From: an uncultured Ruminococcus sp.
GTDB lineage: Bacteria > Bacillota > Clostridia > Oscillospirales > Acutalibacteraceae
NCBI GenBank assembly: GCA_905235715.1
Contig: CAJONB010000007.1
Coordinates: 1 to 64,000 of the forward strand
Length of the DNA stretch: 64,000 bases
Reading direction: 5' to 3'
The notes under the pieces are model-generated. The model was not told the DNA's origin and searched no databases. It saw nothing but the letters and a program-made list of their open reading frames with translations. The position numbers and the translations under genes were made by a program. This document shows positions 50,016-57,970 of this stretch, in pieces (positions within the stretch are counted from its first letter, which is position 1; each line of letters begins with the position of its first letter).

Positions 50016-52124
50016 TTATTTATCTGATTTTTTTGTTGCTTTCTTTGCTGCGGGCTTTTTCGCTGCAGGCTTCTTTTCGGGAGCTTTCTTTGCTGCCGTC
50101 TTCTTTTCTGTTGTGTCTGCCTTTGCCTTTTCCTCAGCCTTCTTTTTCTTGCGTGTTTCGGCTGCTTTCTTCGCGGCTGCCTTACGCTTTTCGGCTGCTT
50201 TTTCAGCGGCGATTTCCTTCGGACTCTTTTCTTTTTCGACACACTTGAGATAGAGAGCGCTCATGGGCGGCAGATTCAGGCAGATAGACTGATCAAAGCC
50301 GTGCATTTCCTCACCGTCGGAGTGGATGTTGGTGCCGTTGGTCTTGCCGGTACCGCCGTACTGCTCGTCGTCGGAGTTGAATACCTCGGCATAAGTACCG
50401 TAGTCCGGAACGCCGATATAGTAATTTTCTCTGTACATCGGCTGGAAGTTGCAGACAACGATAATGTTGTTTCCTTCCTTATCGATACGGCGGAACGCGA
50501 TAACGCTCTGCTGATAGTCGTCATGGTGAATCCAGTTGAAGCCTTCCCATGTGAAGTCGACCTGATGCATGCAGGGGTTCGCCTTGTAGAATTCATTGAG
50601 CGCACGGAAGAAGTCGTTGAGCTTCTTATGCTTCTCAAAGCCAAGCAATCCCCACTGCAGCTCCTCGGTGGAATTCCACTCATCAAACTGACCGATTTCA
50701 GCGCCCATGAAGGTGAGCTTCTTGCCGGGGTGAGCCATCATGTAGGACATGAATACGCGAACACCCGCGAACTTCATGTCATAATCGCCGGGCATTTTAT
50801 TAATCAGCGAGCCTTTTCCGTAAACAACCTCGTCGTGAGAAATAGGGAGGAGGAAGTTCTCGGAGAACGCATACAGGAAGGAGAAGGTGATGCTGTTATG
50901 GTGATAGGGTCTCCACAGCGGGTCGAGGGACATATAGGACAGCATATCGTTCATCCAGCCCATGTTCCACTTGTAGTCAAAGCCCAGACCGCCGTCGGAT
51001 ACAGGACGGGATACCATCGGCCATGAGGTGGACTCCTCGGCAATCATCATAACGGTCGGATGATGGAGGTGAACGGCGGTGTTCAGTCTCTGGATAAATT
51101 CGACAGCTTCAAGATGCTCGTGACCGCCGTACTTGTTGGCGACCCACTCGCCGTCTTTGCGGTTGTAGTCGAGATACAGCATGGAGGCGACTGCGTCAAC
51201 GCGGATGCCGTCTACATGGTATTTATCCAGCCAGAACATTGCGGAGGATACGAGGAAGGAGATGACCTCATAGCGGGCATAGTCAAATACGTAGGTGCCC
51301 CATTCCTTATGCTCGCCCTTGCGGCTGTCTTCATATTCATAGCAGTGGATACCGTCAAAGCGGCCGAGACCGTGCGCGTCCTTGGGGAAGTGAGCGGGTA
51401 CCCAGTCAAGGATAACGCCGATGCCTTCCTGGTGGCACTTGTCGATAAACGCCATGAACATTTCGGGCGAGCCGTAGCGGGAGGTCGGAGCATAGTAGCC
51501 TGTTACCTGATAGCCCCAGGAGCCGTCGAAGGGATACTCGGTCATCGGCATGAACTCGATGTGGGTGTAGCCCATCTGCTTGACATAGGGAATCAGCTCT
51601 TCAGCCAGCTTATCGTAGGAGAAGGTGTTGCCGTCGGCATACTTTCTCCACGAGCCTGCGTGAACCTCATAGATGTTGATGGGGTTCTCAAAGTGGTTGT
51701 GCTCGGCTTTGTACTTGAACCATTCCTCATCATGCCACTCGTATTTATTATAGTTGTAGATAATGGATGCATTGTCGGGACGGGTCTGTGTATGGAATGC
51801 AAAGGGGTCGGACTTGAGTATCTTCTCAAACCACGGGGTTTCTACGCAGAACTTGTAGATAGCAGTCTCGCCGAGATTAGCTACCCAGCCTTCCCATACG
51901 CCGCCTTCGGAAATCTTGTGCATGTGATTCGCGTTCTGATCCCAGCCGTTGAAGTCACCGACAACAGATACGCTCAGTGCGTTCGGCGCCCATACACGGA
52001 AGATCGTTCCCTGTACGCCGTCCATCCAGTAATCGTGCGCGCCTAAGAAATCATAAGCGCGAACGGCGTCGCCGCCGTGGAACAAATCGAGAGGATATCT
52101 CTCATCGTTTAAAACATAATTCAT
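50016..52124 (-). CDS. glgB: 1,4-alpha-glucan branching enzyme with histone-like Lys/Ala tail
   Basis: Introduces alpha-1,6 branches in glycogen. The 702-residue protein has an N-terminal CBM48-type domain (GTIFRVWAPNALSVSVVGDF) and a GH13_9 catalytic domain with VDAVASMLYLD, IAEESTSWPMV and PISHDEVVYGKGS. After the normal end (PPMSALYLKC) there is a 73-residue extension of Lys/Ala/Pro/Glu repeats such as KKTAAKKAPEKKPAAKKPAA, like bacterial histone H1-like proteins. This tail is not part of a standard GlgB. The ATG at 52124 has AAGGAGA upstream. It heads the glg operon. Confidence 0.95.
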   Translation of the reverse strand: MNYVLNDERYPLDLFHGGDAVRAYDFLGAHDYWMDGVQGTIFRVWAPNALSVSVVGDFNGWDQNANHMHKISEGGVWEGWVANLGETAIYKFCVETPWFEKILKSDPFAFHTQTRPDNASIIYNYNKYEWHDEEWFKYKAEHNHFENPINIYEVHAGSWRKYADGNTFSYDKLAEELIPYVKQMGYTHIEFMPMTEYPFDGSWGYQVTGYYAPTSRYGSPEMFMAFIDKCHQEGIGVILDWVPAHFPKDAHGLGRFDGIHCYEYEDSRKGEHKEWGTYVFDYARYEVISFLVSSAMFWLDKYHVDGIRVDAVASMLYLDYNRKDGEWVANKYGGHEHLEAVEFIQRLNTAVHLHHPTVMMIAEESTSWPMVSRPVSDGGLGFDYKWNMGWMNDMLSYMSLDPLWRPYHHNSITFSFLYAFSENFLLPISHDEVVYGKGSLINKMPGDYDMKFAGVRVFMSYMMAHPGKKLTFMGAEIGQFDEWNSTEELQWGLLGFEKHKKLNDFFRALNEFYKANPCMHQVDFTWEGFNWIHHDDYQQSVIAFRRIDKEGNNIIVVCNFQPMYRENYYIGVPDYGTYAEVFNSDDEQYGGTGKTNGTNIHSDGEEMHGFDQSICLNLPPMSALYLKCVEKEKSPKEIAAEKAAEKRKAAAKKAAETRKKKKAEEKAKADTTEKKTAAKKAPEKKPAAKKPAAKKATKKSDK

Positions 52125-52170
52125 AATCTGACTCTCCTTAAATAAGATTAGTACATAAATATACAAGAAT

Positions 52171-52199
52171 ATAATACCAGACGTTTAGGTGAATTTCAA
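52171..52199 (-). promoter_or_regulatory. promoter of the glycogen operon
   Basis: Minus strand: TTGAAA (52199-52194) and TATTAT (52176-52171), 17 bases apart, about 45 bases before glgB. Confidence 0.8.
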
Positions 52200-52414
52200 G
52201 TAAAACCAGAAATTAAACGCCAAATTTTTCGTGCATTTTTTATAAAAATTGTCAATTGCATGGTCAATATATACAACATGAATCGCGAAAATCATCATTA
52301 ATTCACAAAAAACGGTTTTGGCTTTGAAGTGCCCTGAGTTGTCACGCTGAATGTTGTTCGATGACGGCAAGAAAAAGAATTCGGCTGTATATTTCCGAAA
52401 GGGAAAAATAGCAC

Positions 52415-52443
52415 TTGACAATTCAGCCGATGTATATTATTAT
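52415..52443 (+). promoter_or_regulatory. promoter of the rny transcript
   Basis: TTGACA (52415-52420) and TATTAT (52438-52443), 17 bases apart. The predicted start near 52450 leaves a leader of about 275 bases. Nothing else is seen in 52200-52414. Confidence 0.78.
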
Positions 52444-52447
52444 TAAT

Positions 52448-52712
52448 CAGGATGGAATAATAGTATTAATATAACTATTTATCCTGAATCCGTTAATGGG
52501 TCGGATTCATCCTTTCGTATTAGACTCTCTTAGAGAGCCGTTATATATAGATATTTTTTATGTCCTATTGCCGGTCCGCGTATGCGGATGCTATTGATTG
52601 ATGGCACAGCCGACCGAGATAACTACTATCGGAACTGTGCGTTTGGTAATACAAAATTGAATATCTGAAGTAACGGCACCGTGAGTTGAGTTTGATTCAA
52701 AATCAAATCAAG
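52448..52712 (+). promoter_or_regulatory. long structured 5' leader RNA upstream of rny
   Basis: The leader can form a chain of hairpins: CAGGAT...ATCCTG with inner ATAGT/ACTAT (52448-52486); TGAATCCG/CGGATTCA (52485-52509); CTCTC/GAGAG (52525-52537); TCCGC/GCGGA (52575-52588); GCACAG/CTGTGC enclosing CCGA/TCGG (52604-52640); and TTTGAT/ATCAAA just before the AAGGAGG ribosome-binding site. I do not recognise it as a known riboswitch or Rfam leader. It could allow autoregulation by RNase Y cleavage of its own mRNA, as RNase E does in E. coli. Confidence 0.55.
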
Positions 52713-52725
52713 GAGGTGTCAATGC

Positions 52726-54276
52726 ATGGATGCTTTGAGTATCATCCTCATCGTAGTCGCTTTGGTAATCGGCGCCGGCGCAGGCGTTGCCGTAGGCAGC
52801 GCATACCGCAAGAAGGTTGCCGAGGCAGAAATCGGCAGCGCCGAGCAGGAAGCCAAGCGTATTGTTGAGGATGCGATGAAAACCGCTGAAGCTAAGAAGA
52901 AAGAAGCTATCCTTGAAGGCAAGGACGAGGCTCACCGCCTGCGTAATGAAGGCGAGAAAGAGCTTGCCGACCGCCGCAAGGAGGTACAGCGTCAGGAGCG
53001 GCGTATCCAGCAGAAGGAAGAGACCCTCGACCGTAAAATCGACAATGTCGAAAAGAAGGAAGACAGGGTACAGAAAAAAATGAAAGAAGCCGAGGCCAGA
53101 CTCGCCGAGGTGGAAACAATCAAGAAGAGTCAATTTGAGATGCTCGAGAGAATCTCGGGCTACACCGTCGATCAGGCAAAGGCTTATTTGCTTGATCAGC
53201 TTGAGCAGGATTTGGCGCATGAAAAATCCCTCAAGATTATGGAGTTTGAGCAACAGCTCAAGGACGAATCCGATAAGCGCGCCCGTAATATTATCTCGCT
53301 TGCGATTCAGCGCTGTGCCGCCGATCAGGTTGCCGAGGCAACCGTATCGGTTGTACCGCTGCCGAATGACGAGATGAAGGGACGTATCATCGGACGCGAG
53401 GGACGTAATATCCGCGCGATAGAGACCCTCACGGGCGTCGACCTCATTATTGACGACACGCCCGAGGCAATCACCCTTTCGTCGTTTGAGCCGGTGCGCA
53501 GAGAGATTGCGAGAATCTCTCTGGAGAAGCTTATCGCGGACGGAAGAATCCATCCTGCGAGAGTTGAGGAAATGGTTGAAAAGGCACGCCGCGAGGTTGA
53601 GGCGAGCATTAAGCAGGCAGGTGAGCGCGCGGTACTTGACGCGGGCGTCAACGGTCTGCATCCCGAGCTTGTAAAAATCCTCGGCCGCCTGAAATACCGT
53701 ACAAGCTACGGTCAGAACGTTCTGAACCATTCGTTGGAGGTTTGTTACCTTTCCGGCATTATTGCTTCCGAGCTGGGTATCGACCCCACCGTCGCAAAGC
53801 GCGCGGGTCTGCTGCACGATATCGGTAAGGCGCTCGACCATGAAATCGAAGGCAGCCACGTTGAAATCGGCGTAGATATTGCGCGCAAGTATAAAGAGAG
53901 CGATGCGGTTATTCACGCGATTCAGGCTCATCACGGCGACGTTGAAGCAAAAACCGTCGTTGCCTGCATTGTTCAGGCGGCTGACGCAATTTCTGCGGCA
54001 CGTCCCGGCGCGCGCAGAGAAAACCTTGAAAATTATATCAAGCGTCTGCAAAAGCTTGAAGAGATTGCCTCGTCCTTCAAGGGCGTCGAATCTTCTTTTG
54101 CCATTCAGGCGGGTCGTGAAATCCGCGTAATGGTCAAGCCTGAGCAGGTCAAGGATGATTCCATGGCTTCGTTGGCGCGAGATATCTGTAAGAAGATTGA
54201 GGAAGACCTCGAATATCCCGGACAGATTAAGGTCAATATCATCCGAGAATCGAGAGCCGCCGACTTCGCAAAATAA
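52726..54276 (+). CDS. rny: ribonuclease Y
   Basis: A 516-residue membrane-anchored endoribonuclease that starts bulk mRNA decay in Firmicutes. It has an N-terminal membrane span ([20 protein letters not shown]), a long coiled coil (about 25-200), a KH RNA-binding domain with [15 protein letters not shown], and an HD domain with catalytic [12 protein letters not shown]. Length is standard. AAGGAGG precedes the ATG at 52726. Confidence 0.97.
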   Translation: MDALSIILIVVALVIGAGAGVAVGSAYRKKVAEAEIGSAEQEAKRIVEDAMKTAEAKKKEAILEGKDEAHRLRNEGEKELADRRKEVQRQERRIQQKEETLDRKIDNVEKKEDRVQKKMKEAEARLAEVETIKKSQFEMLERISGYTVDQAKAYLLDQLEQDLAHEKSLKIMEFEQQLKDESDKRARNIISLAIQRCAADQVAEATVSVVPLPNDEMKGRIIGREGRNIRAIETLTGVDLIIDDTPEAITLSSFEPVRREIARISLEKLIADGRIHPARVEEMVEKARREVEASIKQAGERAVLDAGVNGLHPELVKILGRLKYRTSYGQNVLNHSLEVCYLSGIIASELGIDPTVAKRAGLLHDIGKALDHEIEGSHVEIGVDIARKYKESDAVIHAIQAHHGDVEAKTVVACIVQAADAISAARPGARRENLENYIKRLQKLEEIASSFKGVESSFAIQAGREIRVMVKPEQVKDDSMASLARDICKKIEEDLEYPGQIKVNIIRESRAADFAK

Positions 54277-54284
54277 GAAACAGA

Positions 54285-54312
54285 AAGCACTGCTGAAAGG
54301 CAGTGCTTTTTT
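54285..54312 (+). terminator. terminator after rny
   Basis: AAGCACTGC and GCAGTGCTT pair around TGAAAG, followed by TTTTT. Confidence 0.9.
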
Positions 54313-54352
54313 GATGATTGATGATGGATGATTGATGATGGATGATTGATGT
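54311..54352. repeat. short tandem repeat of ATGATTGATGATGG units
   Basis: Nearly three copies of a 14-base unit. The same repeat occurs in inverted orientation at about 57721-57763. A second simple repeat (TTTCTTATTTC units) lies at about 54380-54424. Confidence 0.7.
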
Positions 54353-54424
54353 ATATGATAAACAAGGTTTATTCAACTAATTTCATATTTCATATTTCTT
54401 ATTTCTTATTTCTTATTTCATTTT

Positions 54425-55285
54425 TTAATAGTCCCACTGCGGGACGTACTTTTTATCCGCGCTTTCCATATCCTGTGCGAAGCCGTCAAGACCTAAATCG
54501 TATAGCTTATCCAGTACCTTTGCGTATTCGCGGCGGGTGATTCTGCGGTTGATATCGGGATATTCCGCCAAATCCCCAGCGGGAAAATACTGCGCCATCA
54601 GGCTGACGGGGACTTTTGTGCCGAATTCCTCCGCAATCCGTTCCATAACGCCGATACTGTTTTTTACGTGCGATGGTAACACCAAGTGCCGAATCAGCAC
54701 ACCGCGCTTCATCAAGCCGTCTACGATGATATTATCTCCTGTTTGACGCAGCATTTCGCGGATTGCCTCAACGGCGGTTTCCGTATAGTCGGGGCAGTGT
54801 GACAGGCGCTGTGCAAGCGAATTGTCGCTGTACTTAAAGTCGGGGAGATATATGTCGATAACGCCGTCGAGCATTTTCAGGCTTTCTGCCTTATCATAGC
54901 CCGAGCTGTTATAAATCAGCGGGAGCTTCGGCCGGTAAATCGCAAGGCTCTCGAGAATAGTGCCGATGTAGTGGGTGGGAGTGACAAACTCAATATTATG
55001 GACGCCTATGTTCTCAAGACGTTTGTATTCCTCGCTGAGCGCGTAGGGCGTAATGTATCTGCCCGCCGTACCTGCTGAAATCTCGCGGTTCTGGCAGTAT
55101 ACGCATCTGAGGGAACAGCCGGAGAAGAAAATAGTCCCTGCTCCGTTTGTACCGCTGATAACCGGCTCTTCGTCATAATGCGGCGCGACACGCGCGAGCT
55201 TCGGCAGCGTGCCTACACCGCAGAAGCCGCCTTGACGCTCCGTTCTTTCTATATGACATGACCGCGGACAAATATCGCACAGCAT
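54425..55285 (-). CDS. radical SAM protein, pyruvate-formate-lyase-activase-like
   Basis: A 286-residue radical SAM enzyme of the COG1313 type. Two N-terminal cysteines (LCDICPRSCHIE) precede the radical SAM cluster motif CSLRCVYC (CxxxCxxC) at about residue 70. Family members are annotated as putative PFL-activating enzymes, but no glycyl-radical enzyme is adjacent, so the target is unknown. I chose the ATG at 55285, preceded by GGCGGTG; the frame extends 9 codons further. Confidence 0.87.
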   Translation of the reverse strand: MLCDICPRSCHIERTERQGGFCGVGTLPKLARVAPHYDEEPVISGTNGAGTIFFSGCSLRCVYCQNREISAGTAGRYITPYALSEEYKRLENIGVHNIEFVTPTHYIGTILESLAIYRPKLPLIYNSSGYDKAESLKMLDGVIDIYLPDFKYSDNSLAQRLSHCPDYTETAVEAIREMLRQTGDNIIVDGLMKRGVLIRHLVLPSHVKNSIGVMERIAEEFGTKVPVSLMAQYFPAGDLAEYPDINRRITRREYAKVLDKLYDLGLDGFAQDMESADKKYVPQWDY

Positions 55286-55337
55286 AGCTTCACCGCCTTT
55301 CACAGATATCATAGCACAAAAGCGACGGGATGAAAAG

Positions 55338-55568
55338 TCAAACCTTGAAATCGAGGAGAAAATCCTCGATCGCCTGATTCAAATGCTCCGGCGAAAGATT
55401 TTCCGCATTGAATCGCTCTACCAAGCGCTCGACCTTTTCGCGGTCAGAGGAAACGTCTTTGACGACACGTATCAGCTTCCCGCCTTCAAATACCGTAATC
55501 CCGTACGTTTTGTAAAATCCGCAAGTCCGGTCATACATACTCTGCACAAATATCCTGTATTCGTTCAT
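55338..55568 (-). CDS. DUF6514-like small protein
   Basis: A 76-residue protein that, from memory, resembles the DUF6514 family of small Firmicute proteins: a beta-rich N-terminus (YKTYGITVFEGGKLIRVVKDV) followed by a helical LVERFNAENLSPEHLNQAIEDFL. No signal peptide or known catalytic motif. A GGAGG site precedes the ATG. Function unknown. Confidence 0.65.
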   Translation of the reverse strand: MNEYRIFVQSMYDRTCGFYKTYGITVFEGGKLIRVVKDVSSDREKVERLVERFNAENLSPEHLNQAIEDFLLDFKV

Positions 55569-55758
55569 ACGCCCTCCTGCCAGAAGCTATGTGAATATAT
55601 TTCACATTCTTGTGCAATAATATCACTTAATTCGACTGATTGCAAGCATTTCAACAAAAGTGTAATAATCATTACAGAAATCGACAAAATCATTGCAATA
55701 TTTCTTGCTTCCGTTGGGGGAAAGGTATTGAAAACCCGCATGGACTGTGATATGATGA

Positions 55759-56518
55759 ATTTCGAAGATAGGTTATATTTTGCGCGGTGCTGAAGAAATC
55801 TATGAGGTACCCGGCGATCAGTATCAAAAGCGAATGGCGTTTTTGAACGAGGTTCTGGAGCTGGACAGCGCTTTTGAACCGGAAAGCCCTTTTGATTTCG
55901 GTAGAATGGAGTACAGAATAAAGTTCAGACTAACCGATGATGATATATTTGTCGAGCATGACCAAAACGCAGTCACAGTCAAGTTCTGCGCCGATAAGGT
56001 ATCGGTAGAACAGATTATCTCCTACACGCTTGAAACCGTCCATGTCAAGGATATGCAAATCAAGGACGTGGAAATTGAGGAAATCATCAAGCGGCTGTAC
56101 CGGCATACTGCTCTTGAGCTATGCGATTCCGCGGCTGGATTTGCCGTTCCACTGGTATACGATACCGCTGCTGTTGGTTGTTGTGGTATTCGCGACAATG
56201 ATTTATACCGCGCTGAAAATTATGACTGCGGCGATTTCCTTCTGGACAAAGGCGAGCGGTCATGTCACGCACATGCTGTATATGATCAATGACTTTGCCA
56301 AATATCCTGTTTCTATTTATAACAAGGCGGTACAGACGATTATCACTTATGTGATTCCGTTCGCTTTTACCGCGTATTATCCCGCGAGTTACTTCCTTAC
56401 AGGGAACGACCCTTTGTTCTGCATCGGCGGTACGGTTATTGCCGGCACGGTGCTGATGGCGATTGCGCTTTTTGTCTGGCACAAGGGCGTGAACGCATAC
56501 GAGAGCGCGGGGTCATAA
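55759..56518 (+). pseudogene. remnant of an ABC transporter: ATPase C-terminus joined to permease C-terminus
   Basis: The frame from 55759 encodes only the C-terminal 110 or so residues of an ABC-2-type ATPase (GYILRGAEEIYEVPGDQYQK to VEIEEIIKRLYR), with no Walker motifs. From about 56110 a second frame encodes the C-terminal half of an ABC-2 permease with three or four membrane spans (IPLLLVVVVFATMIYTALKI, FWTKASGHVTHMLYMINDFA, TYVIPFAFTAYYPASYFLTG). Both partners have lost their 5' parts, and the junction is out of frame. This looks like decay by internal deletion of a two-gene exporter operon. Confidence 0.75.
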
Positions 56519-56608
56519 TTTCAGATATCAGATAACAGTTTACAGATAACAGTGGATGGCGGGCGCTGCCCGCACCCGTTTTCTATTTTTGTACAGAAAG
56601 GGCTGTTT

Positions 56609-57700
56609 ATGTCAAATCCGTTCTTTTCGGTTTCCGAAATCGACCAAACAGAATATCTGACCCCGAAGGTTTCGCTCAACCGTGCCGTAATGGCAAAATG
56701 CCCTGTCGGCGGAATCGAAGAGGGCTTGGATGGCAGATGCTTCAAGGATATTTTCTCGCCTGACGCGATTGTCGCTGAAATGCGGCGCGTATCGCCCCAC
56801 TATGGACTCGATTTCTCAGGCTATCCCGACTTTGCCCTGCCGATGCAGCTTGATAAAGCGCTGAAATCGAAGGATGCGCGCTACCGCCAGATGGCAAAGC
56901 GCATTGTCCATAAATTCGGCAACCGGCTCGGACTTTTGCTGCTGACGCTGAAAACGGGTCTGCCGGAGAACCGTGCCGCGCGCCCGGATTGGGACGACGC
57001 CTGCTGGAAATGCTGGAATCAGCTCGATACCGTGATCCTGACGGGAGGGCTTGCAAGCTCCGGCTTCGGCAGGCGTATCAAGGAGCAGGTGCAGTCGGTC
57101 TTTGACCGGGCAGGCGTGAAGCCGTATAATATCATGCTCTTCGAGAACGGTGCATATCTCGGTGTGATGGGACTCGGACAGCGAATGATGGAGGACGAAT
57201 CCGCTTCGCTGGTGCTCGATATGGGGCAGACCTACTTCAAGCGCGCTTATCTGAAAAAATCCGGCGGAATCGTCAGCGCCGTTAATACCTTCGACAGTCT
57301 TCCGTCGCGCTATATGCAGACGAAATTTGAAGATGAGGGCGACAAGCTTGCCTTTGCGTATGACTTGCACAGCTATATTCTCAATATCATCGCGGGAACC
57401 TATAGGGAAGCGTCGGAGCAGACCGAGCTGAACGACCGAATATTAATCAGTATTGCGAACTATACCCATTCAGGTATTCTCAATTCCGAGCGCGGAGGCT
57501 ATGCTAAGCTCAGTATGCTGGGAGAGAACTACGCGGATGTGCTGGAGGAGCAGCTCTCGGGAGAGCTAAGGCGCAGTATTGAGGTGCGGCTGGTACATGA
57601 CGCGACTGCGACGGCGATGTACTTCTCCGATATTCCGAACTCGGTGTGCATTACGCTGGGCACAGGCTTCGGCGTAGGCTTTCCTGAAATCAGGAATTAG
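56609..57700 (+). CDS. hexokinase/actin-fold (ASKHA) protein, sugar-kinase-like
   Basis: A 363-residue cytoplasmic protein with features of the sugar-kinase/HSP70/actin ATPase fold: a phosphate-1-like loop VLDMGQTYFKR (about 210-220) and a phosphate-2-like segment ITLGTGFGVGFP at the extreme C-terminus, with VRLVHDATATAMYF between them. An N-terminal extension of 145 residues is unusual for ROK kinases. Glycine motif LTGGLASSGFG is at about 150. The substrate is unclear; a glucokinase role would fit a starch degrader but is inference. The ATG at 56609 has AAAGGG upstream. Confidence 0.65.
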   Translation: MSNPFFSVSEIDQTEYLTPKVSLNRAVMAKCPVGGIEEGLDGRCFKDIFSPDAIVAEMRRVSPHYGLDFSGYPDFALPMQLDKALKSKDARYRQMAKRIVHKFGNRLGLLLLTLKTGLPENRAARPDWDDACWKCWNQLDTVILTGGLASSGFGRRIKEQVQSVFDRAGVKPYNIMLFENGAYLGVMGLGQRMMEDESASLVLDMGQTYFKRAYLKKSGGIVSAVNTFDSLPSRYMQTKFEDEGDKLAFAYDLHSYILNIIAGTYREASEQTELNDRILISIANYTHSGILNSERGGYAKLSMLGENYADVLEEQLSGELRRSIEVRLVHDATATAMYFSDIPNSVCITLGTGFGVGFPEIRN

Positions 57701-57720
57701 GTGCTTCGGGTAAATGCGGG

Positions 57721-57763
57721 CATCAATCATCCATCATCTATCATCAATCATACATCATCTTCT
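57721..57763. repeat. inverted copy of the ATGATTGATGATGG tandem repeat
   Basis: ATCATCCATCATCTATCATC and neighbours are the reverse complement of the repeat at 54311-54352. The two copies bracket the 54.4-57.7 kb segment that contains the ABC-transporter remnant. Confidence 0.65.
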
Positions 57764-57970
57764 CCGACCGTGCTTATGCGCGGTCGTTTCACTTTTCGGG
57801 TGATTTTGTGAATATTTCTGAGTGCTTTGTCGGATTTACACAAATTGCGACAAAAAAGATTGTGCAATAATTCGCGCCGAAATCTTGTCATTTTCATTTA
57901 TTATTTTTAACAAATATGATATAATGGTTACAACTGAGATTCGGTTATTTTACTCAAAGGAGAGGATTTT

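Noticed and set aside
52448..52712. Known riboswitch or T-box in the rny leader
   Set aside because: No T-box sequence (TGGNACC), no purine, SAM or c-di-GMP core motifs; kept as an unidentified structured leader.
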